Source: an uncultured Collinsella sp. (GTDB taxonomy: Bacteria; Actinomycetota; Coriobacteriia; Coriobacteriales; Coriobacteriaceae). Taken from it: a stretch of DNA of 17,237 bases. The notes beneath the pieces were generated by a model. It ran no database searches, was not told where the DNA came from, and was given only the letters and a program-made list of their open reading frames with translations. The stretch covers positions 1 to 17,237 of the forward strand of contig CABRDB010000019.1 of NCBI GenBank assembly GCA_902469555.1, read 5' to 3'. Below, one piece after another: positions 7,040-13,893 of the stretch (positions are counted from its first letter, which is position 1; the number at the start of each line of letters is the position of its first letter). A program made the translations under genes and the position numbers.

Positions 7040-7063
7040 GGTGTCGGCGTATAACGCTTCACC
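7040..7063 (+). terminator. Weak hairpin after the ABC transporter operon
   Basis: GGTG (7040-7043) and GCGT (7047-7050) pair with ACGC (7054-7057) and CACC (7060-7063) across a three-base loop. The following sequence is AT-rich but has no U-run. It is the only candidate terminator seen between 6981 and the radical SAM promoter, so it is a weak call. Confidence 0.3.
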
Positions 7064-7114
7064 CCAAATTAAATTGATTCGTTGAATAGACACATTACAA
7101 ATCTTTAGACTTCG

Positions 7115-7138
7115 TTTAATCTACAAGTGGGTATTATC
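7115..7138 (+). promoter_or_regulatory. Predicted TetR operator overlapping the radical SAM gene promoter
   Basis: TAATCTAC (7117-7124) and ATTATC (7133-7138) occur with the same spacing as in the tetR upstream inverted repeat at 9447-9470; 16 of 24 positions agree, with both outer arms best conserved. TATTAT at 7132-7137 is the likely -10 box, so a bound repressor would block RNA polymerase. The -35 is poor: TTGAAT at 7082 is too far away to pair with it. The rest of the 188-base gap holds the repeat copy and AT-rich DNA. Confidence 0.55.
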
Positions 7139-7169
7139 ACACATTAAGCACACGTGAAAGGATATACCC

Positions 7170-8603
7170 ATGTCGCTTACACAGTCAGCAGAGCGTGCAG
7201 CGCTTAACAAGCTCATCGATTATCTCGACGACAACCCGCAAGAAAACATCGACAAAATCATGGACCTCGTGAACAAGCTGGTCCCCAATCGCGTATTTCC
7301 TGTACAGCGAGAGGCATTCACCAATGTCATCAAGAGCCGCGGCAATTGGTATGATCTGATCATGCGTGTGTTCAGCCTTAATCCCCAGATGCGAACCAAG
7401 CTGCTTAAGACCCTCATTGTCGACGCCAACCTGCTTGCTTGGCCAGAGCAGGAAAAGAACCGCGAAAAGTACCAGTGCAACGTTCCGTGGGCCATCCTGC
7501 TCGATCCCACGAGCGCCTGCAACCTGCATTGCACGGGCTGCTGGGCCGCTGAGTACGGCTACAAGCAGAATCTCTCGTTCGAAGACATCGACTCTATCGT
7601 TACGCAGGGCAAAGAGCTCGGTACGCATATCTACATCTATACCGGCGGCGAGCCGCTCGTCCGCAAGCACGACCTGATCAGAATTTGCGAAAAACATCAG
7701 GACTGCGTGTTTCTCTGCTTTACCAACTCCACGCTGATCGACGAGGCCTTCTGCGACGATATGATTCGCGTAGGTAATTTTGTCCCCGCCATCAGCGCCG
7801 AGGGCAATGAGCACACCACCGACGCCCGTCGCGGCGAGGGTACCTACGCAAAGATCGAGCACGCAATGAAACTCCTGCGCGAGCGCGACTTGCCATTTGG
7901 TATCTCCACCTGTTGGACCAGCGCCAATGCCGATACGGTTGCTACCGAGGAGAACATGGACTGGATGATCGGCGAGGGAGCACTCTTCTGCTGGTACTTC
8001 CACTTTATGCCGGTTGGCCGCAATGCAACCTCCGAGCTCATGCCCACGCCCGAGCAGCGCGAGCACATGTATCACTTTATCCGCGAAATGCGTGAGAAGA
8101 AGCCGCTGTTTACGCTCGACTTCCAAAACGACGGCGAGTTTGTAGGCGGATGTATCGCCGGCGGCCGCCGCTACCTGCACATCAACGCCGCCGGAGACGT
8201 GGAGCCGTGCGTGTTCATCCACTACTCAAACGCCAACATCCACGATGTGAGCTTACTCGACGCGCTGCGCTCTCCCCTCTTTATGAAGTACTACGAGAAC
8301 ATGCCGTTCAACGACAACTACCTCAAGCCATGCCCCATGCTCGAGAATCCCGACGTGCTGCCCAAACTGATCGCCGAGAGTGGCGCAATGAGCACCGACC
8401 TAATCGAGAAGGAGTCACCCGAGCAACTGCGCGAAAAGACCCAGGCTGCCGCCGAGGCATGGTCACCTGTCGCCGACCGCATCTGGAACGACTCCGAAGA
8501 TCCGTTATACGCCAAGCGTCACGAGGACAAGTCGCAGGGCATGGCCGATAGCGACATGCACAAGTTCGAAAAACAGGGCCGCATACTCAAAAACGGCGAT
8601 TAA
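7170..8603 (+). CDS. Radical SAM protein with SPASM-like C-terminal cysteines, function unknown
   Basis: This 477-aa enzyme has the radical SAM cluster motif CNLHCTGC (C117, C121, C124). It is followed by YTGGEPL (GGEP 159-162) and the usual TIM-barrel strands, such as FLCFTNSTLI and FVPAISAEG, so it should reductively cleave SAM at a 4Fe-4S cluster. Residues 1-105 are a helical N-terminal region without cysteine before C103. The C-terminal part has C328 (GGCIAGGRRYLHINAAGDVEPC), C347 and C388 (LKPCPML), like a reduced SPASM/twitch domain that may hold an auxiliary cluster. I recognise the family as common in clostridia and Coriobacteriia but know no proven reaction. GAAAGG lies 9 bases before the ATG at 7170. 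The promoter shares a predicted operator with the convergent tetR. Neighbouring membrane-protein genes make a lipid or envelope substrate conceivable; that is speculation. Confidence 0.9.
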   Translation: MSLTQSAERAALNKLIDYLDDNPQENIDKIMDLVNKLVPNRVFPVQREAFTNVIKSRGNWYDLIMRVFSLNPQMRTKLLKTLIVDANLLAWPEQEKNREKYQCNVPWAILLDPTSACNLHCTGCWAAEYGYKQNLSFEDIDSIVTQGKELGTHIYIYTGGEPLVRKHDLIRICEKHQDCVFLCFTNSTLIDEAFCDDMIRVGNFVPAISAEGNEHTTDARRGEGTYAKIEHAMKLLRERDLPFGISTCWTSANADTVATEENMDWMIGEGALFCWYFHFMPVGRNATSELMPTPEQREHMYHFIREMREKKPLFTLDFQNDGEFVGGCIAGGRRYLHINAAGDVEPCVFIHYSNANIHDVSLLDALRSPLFMKYYENMPFNDNYLKPCPMLENPDVLPKLIAESGAMSTDLIEKESPEQLREKTQAAAEAWSPVADRIWNDSEDPLYAKRHEDKSQGMADSDMHKFEKQGRILKNGD

Positions 8604-8636
8604 TGCTGCCCTACACGACAAACGCTCAGAAATGAA

Positions 8637-8675
8637 GCGGAGCAGTCTCGAGGCTCATCTTCGAGGCTGCTCCGC
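8637..8675 (+). terminator. Hairpin terminator of the radical SAM gene
   Basis: GCGGAGCAGTCTCGA (8637-8651) pairs with TCGAGGCTGCTCCGC (8661-8675), 15 pairs with one G-U, around a 9-base loop, starting 33 bases after the stop codon. The tail has only short T-runs (TTAC, then GTTTTAC at 8691), so termination may be imperfect. Confidence 0.65.
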
Positions 8676-8696
8676 CTTACCATCAAAACAGTTTTA

Positions 8697-8767
8697 CTAA
8701 GTTGCGGTGAAATAGGGACCAGAACGGCCTTCCAATAACCAAAACAATCCCTATTCCACCGCAACTT
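8697..8767. repeat. 71-base inverted-repeat element between convergent genes
   Basis: Left arm AAGTTGCGGTGAAATAGGGA (8699-8718) and right arm TCCCTATTCCACCGCAACTT (8748-8767) match at 19 of 20 positions around a 29-base loop. The single difference becomes a G-U pair only in an RNA read from the minus strand, downstream of tetR. The right arm overlaps a second small palindrome, CAACTT-CTAT-AAGTTG (8762-8777). Bases 8697-8715 recur inverted at 7019-7037. It could be a short non-coding repeat (REP/MITE-like) that also serves as a two-way terminator. Confidence 0.7.
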
Positions 8768-8791
8768 CTATAAGTTGTTGAATTATCGATG

Positions 8792-9403
8792 CTATTCGAA
8801 ACGAGATTCCAGACTCGACAGGCCATTGAGGGTCAGATCGTTGGCGACCTCAGAGACGCGCTCAATAGGAACCGAGCCGTCAGACAGCGCCCACGTGCGA
8901 TAGATACCGATAATACCCGACAGCAAAAACGCCAGATAGTAGTCGAACATCTCGTCCTTGAGACCTTGGGGCAGCAGATCGCGCTCGGCAATCTCGTGCT
9001 CGAGCGGTGCACGAAGACGAGCCATAAAATCATCGAGCGGTATGTTCTCGATCAGCTGACGATTGAGCACGAGGTTGTTGCACAGCGCCTCGTTAACGGT
9101 TTTAAAGAAGGTCGCCGCCGCGCCAAGGGCGCGCTCGTTGGTGTCGCCGTCCATGGAAGCAAGCGTTTTCTCGACCGAGTCGACAATCATCTCCACAACA
9201 TCGACGGCAATGGCATCGAGCAGGCCGTCAACCGTACCAAAGTGAACGTAAAAAGTCTTGCGGTCGACATTGGCCTCGCGCGCGATGGCACTCACCGTAA
9301 TGTCTGCCAACGGCTTTTCCATGAGCAGGCGCTCGAAAGCAGAAAGGATGGCATTGCGGCTGCGAACGATGCGGCGGTCAAGACGCGGTTTGCTGGTTGC
9401 CAT
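8792..9403 (-). CDS. TetR/AcrR family transcriptional regulator
   Basis: This is a one-domain-plus-ligand-pocket repressor of 203 aa, the typical TetR size. The N-terminal helix-turn-helix covers about residues 12-55: a first helix (RSRNAILSAFERLLMEKPL), then ITVSAIAREANVDRKTFYVHFGTVDGLLDAI, with the family's recognition helix VDRKTFYVHF. The remaining helices form a divergent ligand/dimer domain. The frame is open further upstream, but the ATG at 9403 has GAAGGGAC at proper distance and gives the usual short basic N-terminus, so I use it. An inverted repeat upstream (9447-9470) matches one in the radical SAM promoter, so autorepression and control of that enzyme are predicted. The ligand is unknown. 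The gene lies 116 bases downstream of the UPF0104 gene on the same strand and may share its transcript. Confidence 0.92.
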   Translation of the reverse strand: MATSKPRLDRRIVRSRNAILSAFERLLMEKPLADITVSAIAREANVDRKTFYVHFGTVDGLLDAIAVDVVEMIVDSVEKTLASMDGDTNERALGAAATFFKTVNEALCNNLVLNRQLIENIPLDDFMARLRAPLEHEIAERDLLPQGLKDEMFDYYLAFLLSGIIGIYRTWALSDGSVPIERVSEVANDLTLNGLSSLESRFE

Positions 9404-9446
9404 GGGCGTGTCCCTTCGATATGCGAGCATTCATCAACAGATGAGA

Positions 9447-9470
9447 GATAATCTACGTAAGAGGATTATC
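9447..9470. promoter_or_regulatory. Predicted TetR operator upstream of tetR
   Basis: GATAATC (9447-9453) and GATTATC (9464-9470) are exact inverted copies separated by 10 bases that include the palindrome TACGTA. The site is 43 bases before the tetR start codon, in the only spacer between tetR and the upstream UPF0104 gene. A closely similar site overlaps the radical SAM promoter at 7115-7138. Confidence 0.6.
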
Positions 9471-9519
9471 CCCCATACGGCACAAATATGCCCCGCGTCA
9501 TGAAGAACGCACGACTGCC

Positions 9520-10827
9520 CTACTGCGACTTAGGATGCTTCTTCTTATTAAGTGCCGACGGAGATACGCGAATACCATCGCCTGTCTGGCGCACATGGGC
9601 TTTATGAGCCGGCTTAGCGGTCCCAGAAGCCTTCTGAGCGTGCTTCCTGGGATCAACGGTAACAGCATTCGTGGGGTGCGGCTTAGTGGGCGCAGAGGGC
9701 GTCTGAGGCGTGCGGCCGAGCTTGCGCATCACACGATCCCAGCGCGCATGGATGCTCTCGTTGTGGGCGCTCTTAAGTCCCAGCAGAGGCGCAGCCAAAA
9801 TGGTAGGGGCAATAAACGTAATGAGACGCCACAGCAGATAGCCGGCGGTCGAAGCCGACCCAAAGAAATGACCCAAGAACAATGCAAAGCCGCCCTCAGC
9901 GCCACCAGTTCCACCGGGCAAGGGGACCGCAGAGCTCAGCAACTGGACAAAGGCGCTCGCGGCCATGACCGAGAAAAAGTCGACCTCGTGGTGGCCAAAG
10001 GCAAGCATTAGGAAATACGGAACCAGATAGAAAAACGCGAGCTGCAGCATGGTGATAAACACAGTGAGCAGCATGGAAGAAAAATGTCCGGCTGAAAGCT
10101 TGAACTTCTCGGAGAAGGAGTAGATCTCGCCATCGACAAACGTGCGCCATCCCTCGATCTTAGTGGCCGAGACACCAATGCGCTCAAGCCAATTGATGAT
10201 GCAGTGGGCGACGCGCGTGACGGTCTTAGGCATGAGCGCGACGGCGAAGATGCCAAGCAAGATGCAGCAGTGCCCACCAAAGCTAAAGACGCACAGCAGC
10301 GTCATGTCGCCATAGCGCTCGGCAAAAAACGGCATGCGAGCAAGCAGTAGGATAGCGCCCCAGGCAACGAGGCCAAACTGATACACGATAAAGCGCGTGA
10401 ATTGCGTGGCTCCGGCCTCGCCGACATTTTGGCCCGCCTTGGTCAGGCGGTAGATCTGAGCAGGAGTCGAGCCCATCATCATAGGTGTGAGGTTGCCAAA
10501 GAAGATGCCGCTCGCCTCGACCGAAATGAGGTCGCGAATGCCGACGGGTGAATTGGGGTCGAGCCAGACAGCGATCGCATAGGCCACAATGCCAAAGAAC
10601 AGGTACAGGAACATACAAAAGCATGCAGCAGCGAGCCAAGGCGCCTGGACGCTCGACATTGCGGCCCAGAACTGCCCCATCTGCCCGGTTACCACCAGAT
10701 AGACGATATAACCCACCAGCACGACGCCGATAAAGATGGCGCCGCGGCGTGCGCTCTTATTGTCATCTCCGCCCGAGGCCTCAACCTCGACCTGGGGCTT
10801 AGACGTATGCTGAGAGGACTCCGTCAT
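9520..10827 (-). CDS. UPF0104 / lysylphosphatidylglycerol synthase-like multipass membrane protein
   Basis: This 435-aa integral membrane protein has the transmembrane part of the LPG synthase (MprF) flippase family but no aminoacyl-transferase domain. After a polar 27-residue N-terminus come several hydrophobic segments (GAIFIGVVLVGYIVYLVV; APWLAAACFCMFLYLFFGIV; MLLTVFITMLQLAFFYLVPY and others). The family motif PLPGGTGGAEGGF lies about two-thirds along, and SVEASGIFFGNLTPMMMGSTP is the matching early motif. Such proteins are thought to move or bind lipids. The last 60 or so residues are a charged tail rich in Lys, His, Pro and Ser, probably cytoplasmic and disordered. ATG 10827 has AGAAGGAGT at ideal distance; the upstream in-frame extension has none. 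It lies directly upstream of tetR on the same strand. Its substrate is unknown. Confidence 0.88.
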   Translation of the reverse strand: MTESSQHTSKPQVEVEASGGDDNKSARRGAIFIGVVLVGYIVYLVVTGQMGQFWAAMSSVQAPWLAAACFCMFLYLFFGIVAYAIAVWLDPNSPVGIRDLISVEASGIFFGNLTPMMMGSTPAQIYRLTKAGQNVGEAGATQFTRFIVYQFGLVAWGAILLLARMPFFAERYGDMTLLCVFSFGGHCCILLGIFAVALMPKTVTRVAHCIINWLERIGVSATKIEGWRTFVDGEIYSFSEKFKLSAGHFSSMLLTVFITMLQLAFFYLVPYFLMLAFGHHEVDFFSVMAASAFVQLLSSAVPLPGGTGGAEGGFALFLGHFFGSASTAGYLLWRLITFIAPTILAAPLLGLKSAHNESIHARWDRVMRKLGRTPQTPSAPTKPHPTNAVTVDPRKHAQKASGTAKPAHKAHVRQTGDGIRVSPSALNKKKHPKSQ

Positions 10828-10848
10828 GAGACTCCTTCTAACAGTCAA

Positions 10849-10866
10849 AATATCTTGGATATTGTA
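10849..10866 (-). promoter_or_regulatory. Candidate -10 box and palindrome before the UPF0104 gene
   Basis: Read on the minus strand, TACAAT (10866-10861) is a good -10 box, though its -35 (TTCTGC at 16 bases) is poor. Overlapping it is the perfect palindrome AATATC-TTG-GATATT (10849-10863). A regulator could bind here, but no partner is evident. Confidence 0.4.
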
Positions 10867-10930
10867 CCCGTAAGGGCCATAAGCAGAACGCAAAGCTCTG
10901 GTTCAAACGGGAATTGCAGACGGTTGTTTG

Positions 10931-10967
10931 AAAATAAAAAACCCGGCCTTCCATGGGAAGTCCGGGT
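10931..10967 (-). terminator. Rho-independent terminator of tRNA-Glu
   Basis: On the minus strand ACCCGG-ACTTCC pairs with GGAAGG-CCGGGT around a three-base loop (one mismatch) and is followed by TTTTTATTTT. It begins 11 bases after the encoded CCA of the tRNA and separates it from the UPF0104 gene. Confidence 0.85.
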
Positions 10968-10977
10968 ATCAGATGCG

Positions 10978-11054
10978 TGGTAGCCCGTACCAGATTCGAA
11001 CTGGTGATCTCCGCCTTGAGAGGGCGGCGTCCTAAACCGCTAGACGAACGGGCC
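10978..11054 (-). tRNA. tRNA-Glu (anticodon CTC)
   Basis: The cloverleaf fits on the minus strand. The acceptor stem is GGCCCGT with ACGGGCT (first pair G-U). The D arm has GTCTAGCGGTTTAGGAC, the anticodon stem is CCGCC/GGCGG with loop CTCTCAA giving anticodon CTC, and the T arm carries GTTCGAAT. Discriminator A is followed by an encoded CCA (10980-10978). It reads GAG codons. Its own promoter and terminator flank it. Confidence 0.95.
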
Positions 11055-11088
11055 ACATGACATCTGCACTGCCGTGCTGCGAGGAAAT

Positions 11089-11117
11089 ATATTACGGGAC
11101 AAAAAACGTCAGCGCAA
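11089..11117 (-). promoter_or_regulatory. Promoter of tRNA-Glu
   Basis: On the minus strand, TTGCGC (11117-11112) is followed after exactly 17 bases by TAATAT (11094-11089). Transcription would start roughly 25-30 bases before the mature tRNA 5' end. Confidence 0.6.
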
Positions 11118-11132
11118 GAAGAAATTCCAAAT

Positions 11133-11151
11133 TGCCGAAAAATTGTCGGCA
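11133..11151 (-). terminator. Short hairpin after cca
   Basis: TGCCGA (11151-11146) pairs with TCGGCA (11138-11133) around a seven-base loop, 31 bases after the cca stop codon, followed by ATTTGGAATTTC. The stem is short and the U-run poor, so this is a tentative terminator. Confidence 0.35.
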
Positions 11152-11181
11152 GGTTATGGAACACACAGGTAAACTGGGTAG

Positions 11182-12576
11182 CTAATTCAAGTTGAGATGG
11201 ACCAAAAGAGCTTCGCGATCGTTGGGAATGTTGTCTTCGATCACGGCGTCGAGAGCGGAGTTGAGAAGCTGCCCCAGTTCCGGCCCGGGCTTGACTCCAG
11301 CACGGATCAGGTCGCCGCCGTTGATGGCGAGCATCTTGAGCGTATAGGGCTCCCCCGCCCTCAGCAGCTCGTGCGCCATCGCGCGCATCTCCTCAATCGT
11401 CTCAACGTAATAGAAGCACGATGGGGCCTTGCCAAGCGTGTCAGCACGCTTGAGGTCCATGAGCTCGTCAATCAGGCGGGCCGTGTCGACGCCCTCACCC
11501 GAAAGCGCGCGCATCATATTGAGCAGGCAGGAGCGCTCGGGGCGCAGCGGCTTATCGTGATATTTGATGAGCAGGCAAACGTCGCGCACCAGGTCGTGCG
11601 AGAGCGCCAGGCGATCCATAATGACGCGCGCTTTCTTGGCGCCGAGCTCGGGATGACCGTAGAAGTGTCCGCTGCCGGCGTGATCGACCGTGAAACACTC
11701 GGGCTTGGACACATCGTGCAAAAACGCCGCCCACATAAGGCTCGACGAGGGCGCGACGCCGTCACACAGCGCGAGCTCCCCCGCCACCGTAAGCACACGG
11801 GCGATATGCTCGTAGACGTTAAACGCATGATAGACACTGCGCTGATCAAACCCGCGACCCGCTGCCAACTCGGGCACGGCGGCGCAGATGAGCTCGGGGT
11901 AGCGCAGCATCGCGTCTCCCCCATGACCGGTCGAAAGAATGCCCTCGAGCTCAATACCCACACGCTCGCGCGCCACGGCGTCGAGCAGCGGCGCGCACTC
12001 GGCAAGCGCTCGCTTAGTCTCGGGCTCAATCATAAAGTCCAGGCGGCAGGCAAAGCGCACCGCACGCAACATGCGCAGGGCGTCCTCGTTAAAGCGACGC
12101 TTGGGATCGCCGACAGCGCGAATCAGCTTGCGCTCCAAGTCACCCTGGCCGTCGTAGCGGTCGACAAGCCCGCGCTCGGGATGCCAGGCCATGGCGTTGA
12201 CGGTAAAGTCGCGGCGCGCCAGATCGTCCTCGAGCGAGGCGGCACGCTCCACACTCTGGGGATGGCGACCATCGGTGTAAAAGCCATCCAAACGGTACGT
12301 GGTGACCTCGATACGCTCGCCATCGGAAATAGCCGTGATTCCGCCAAATTTAATGCCAGACTCCACAACCGCGATGCCGGCGGCCTCGAGCGCCGCCTTG
12401 GACTCCTGCCACAGGCCGCTACAGCACATATCAACATCGTGGCTGGGGCACCCCATCAGGGCGTCGCGCACCCAACCGCCCACGTACCAAGCCTCAAGAC
12501 CAGCCGCCTCAAGCGCGCGTAGGACGCACAGGGACGCATCGGACGGTTGATTACCGTTGAGCGAAACATTGCACAT
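11182..12576 (-). CDS. cca: CCA tRNA nucleotidyltransferase with HD domain
   Basis: The enzyme adds or repairs the 3' CCA of tRNAs from CTP and ATP. It is 464 aa, fitting actinobacterial proteins with a C-terminal HD domain. The class II polymerase-beta-like head starts YVGGWVRDALMG with the metal-binding pair in HDVDMC. It is followed by TTYRLDGFYTDGRHP, RRDFTVNAMAWHPERGLVDRYDGQGDL (the RRD nucleotide motif) and RFNEDALRMLRAVRFACRLDF (the base-selecting EDxxR helix). The HD part has MWAAFLHDVSKPECF and GHFYGHPELGAKKARVIMDRL. ATG 12576 has AGGAGG 8 bases upstream; a GTG at 12594 is in frame but lacks a site. It stands alone between fruK's terminator and the tRNA gene. The nearby tRNA already encodes its CCA, so there the role would be repair. 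Confidence 0.95.
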   Translation of the reverse strand: MCNVSLNGNQPSDASLCVLRALEAAGLEAWYVGGWVRDALMGCPSHDVDMCCSGLWQESKAALEAAGIAVVESGIKFGGITAISDGERIEVTTYRLDGFYTDGRHPQSVERAASLEDDLARRDFTVNAMAWHPERGLVDRYDGQGDLERKLIRAVGDPKRRFNEDALRMLRAVRFACRLDFMIEPETKRALAECAPLLDAVARERVGIELEGILSTGHGGDAMLRYPELICAAVPELAAGRGFDQRSVYHAFNVYEHIARVLTVAGELALCDGVAPSSSLMWAAFLHDVSKPECFTVDHAGSGHFYGHPELGAKKARVIMDRLALSHDLVRDVCLLIKYHDKPLRPERSCLLNMMRALSGEGVDTARLIDELMDLKRADTLGKAPSCFYYVETIEEMRAMAHELLRAGEPYTLKMLAINGGDLIRAGVKPGPELGQLLNSALDAVIEDNIPNDREALLVHLNLN

Positions 12577-12713
12577 GCCTATGGCCTCCTGCACTTGTGA
12601 GCGTTAATCGATGGTTCTCAAGAAGTCTAACAAGAAACGAGAAAGCGCGCACACGCAATCGCGTCGTCAATTCCATAAAACGAGACAGCAGACGCCATAT
12701 GCGTTCAGCGAGC

Positions 12714-12749
12714 AAAAAACACCCGCCTCGGAGATCCAAAGCGGGTGTT
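12714..12749 (-). terminator. Rho-independent terminator of fruK
   Basis: On the minus strand AACACCCGC (12749-12741) pairs with GCGGGTGTT (12726-12718), nine pairs with a 14-base loop, followed by TTTT. It lies 22 bases past the fruK stop. The remaining 137 bases up to cca must hold the cca promoter, but no convincing boxes were seen. Confidence 0.85.
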
Positions 12750-12771
12750 CGGCAGCGATTTTTCGATGCGG

Positions 12772-13704
12772 CTAGCAGACCTGACGAACCTCGATGTGCT
12801 TCTTATATTCGTCCACCTTGGCAAAGTCGCCCAGGCCCGGGCACTCGACCACGTTGGCGCCGGTGGCCATCGACAGACGGAGGGCATCCTCGACGCGCTC
12901 GGGAGCGTCGTGCCATACGGACAGGAAGGCAGCGAGCGAGGAATCGCCGGCGCACACCGTCGACAGCAGCTTGACGTCGAAGGTGCGATTGGCAAACCAG
13001 ATGTGCTCGCCGTTGGAGAAGTACGCACCGGCGCCACCGAGGGTCAGCAGCACGTTCTTGGCGCCCTTAGCGTGCAGCTCGGCCATAGCGCCCTTGACGG
13101 ACTCATCGTCGCCACCGCTCACCTTAATGCCAAAGATGTCGAGCAGCTCGTCGTCATTGGGCTTGATCAGCAGCGGCTCCATGGCAATGAGGTCTGCCAG
13201 CTGATGGCTCGAGATGTCGAGGACGAACTCGGCCCCCTTGGCCTTGACGCGGCGCAGGACCTCGGCCAAGAAGCCCTCGGAAGTGTTGGGAGGCAGCGAG
13301 CCGCTGATGACCAGGCAGGTCATGTCATCGAGCGAATCGATGAGCTCAAACATCTCCTGCTCGTTGGCCTCGTTGATGGCGGCACCGGCGTTGACCATGT
13401 TGTACTCGGTGTCGGGTCCGACATTGAGGAACACGTTGACGCGCGTGATGCCGTCGGTCCAAACGGGCTTGACGGGCACGCCCAGGGCCTCGGCGCCCTT
13501 AACGATAAACTCGCCCGAGAAGCCGGCGAAAAAGCCCAGGATCGTGGTGTCGACACCGTAGTGATCGAGGGTGAACGAGACGTTGAGACCCTTGCCGTTG
13601 GGCGTGTAGACGGCGTTACGGGTACGCGTGACGGTGTTGGCAGCAAGGCCGTCGCAGGCGATGTTGTAGTCAATGGCGGGATTTGCAGTGAGCGTGTAAA
13701 TCAT
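12772..13704 (-). CDS. fruK: 1-phosphofructokinase (PfkB family)
   Basis: FruK phosphorylates fructose 1-phosphate, the product of fructose PTS import, to fructose 1,6-bisphosphate. The 310-aa product starts MIYTLTANPAIDY, a FruK hallmark, and has PNGKGLNVSFTL (substrate loop; most relatives have GGKG), LGFFAGFSGEFI, WTDGITRVNVFL, VISGSLPP and LIKPNDDELLDIFG. The nucleotide-binding stretch VLLTLGGAGAYF is followed by STVCAGDSSLAAFL. The catalytic Asp is in AGD, but the first Gly of the usual GAGD anion-hole motif is Cys. ATG 13704 has AAAGGAAC just upstream; the longer frame adds five residues. It has its own terminators on both sides. No fructose-specific PTS enzyme II lies in the window. 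Confidence 0.9.
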   Translation of the reverse strand: MIYTLTANPAIDYNIACDGLAANTVTRTRNAVYTPNGKGLNVSFTLDHYGVDTTILGFFAGFSGEFIVKGAEALGVPVKPVWTDGITRVNVFLNVGPDTEYNMVNAGAAINEANEQEMFELIDSLDDMTCLVISGSLPPNTSEGFLAEVLRRVKAKGAEFVLDISSHQLADLIAMEPLLIKPNDDELLDIFGIKVSGGDDESVKGAMAELHAKGAKNVLLTLGGAGAYFSNGEHIWFANRTFDVKLLSTVCAGDSSLAAFLSVWHDAPERVEDALRLSMATGANVVECPGLGDFAKVDEYKKHIEVRQVC

Positions 13705-13833
13705 GAATGTTCCTTTCACGAAGTAACGTGTTAATGAAAGTATATTCCACCCAACGGTAAAAGGCTAGGACAACTCGGTGAACGGTGTGGAAGCGATGAA
13801 GTACGGCAGAGCATCTCTCTCCAATAACGGAAC

Positions 13834-13865
13834 AAAAAAGGCGCCCCAGCCGAAACCGGGGCGCC
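13834..13865 (-). terminator. Rho-independent terminator after the PfkB paralogue
   Basis: On the minus strand GGCGCCCC (13865-13858) pairs perfectly with GGGGCGCC (13847-13840) and is followed by TTTTTT. It marks the end of the ptsH-ptsI-PfkB transcript, 28 bases after the kinase stop codon. The 129 bases from there to fruK include a possible -10 box TATACT (13744-13739) for fruK, without a clear -35. Confidence 0.9.
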
Positions 13866-13893
13866 GCATGCGCACGAATATGTCGCGTTTCGA

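Noticed and set aside
7185..8222. 345-residue minus-strand frame opposite the radical SAM gene
   Set aside because: Antisense shadow with no motif; the radical SAM motifs on the plus strand are complete.
7170..8603. RiPP maturation locus based on the SPASM-like cysteines
   Set aside because: No small precursor-like reading frame, peptidase or exporter was found nearby.
7019..8767. CRISPR array or composite transposon around the radical SAM gene
   Set aside because: There are only three motif copies, in mixed orientation, with no regular spacers, no transposase gene and no evident target duplication.
11197..12522. 441-residue open frame on the plus strand
   Set aside because: Antisense shadow of cca, with no recognisable motif and no ribosome site.
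12714..13865. Degraded or duplicated gene between the two kinases
   Set aside because: The two kinase genes are both full length with separate starts, stops and terminators; the similarity is an intact tandem duplication.
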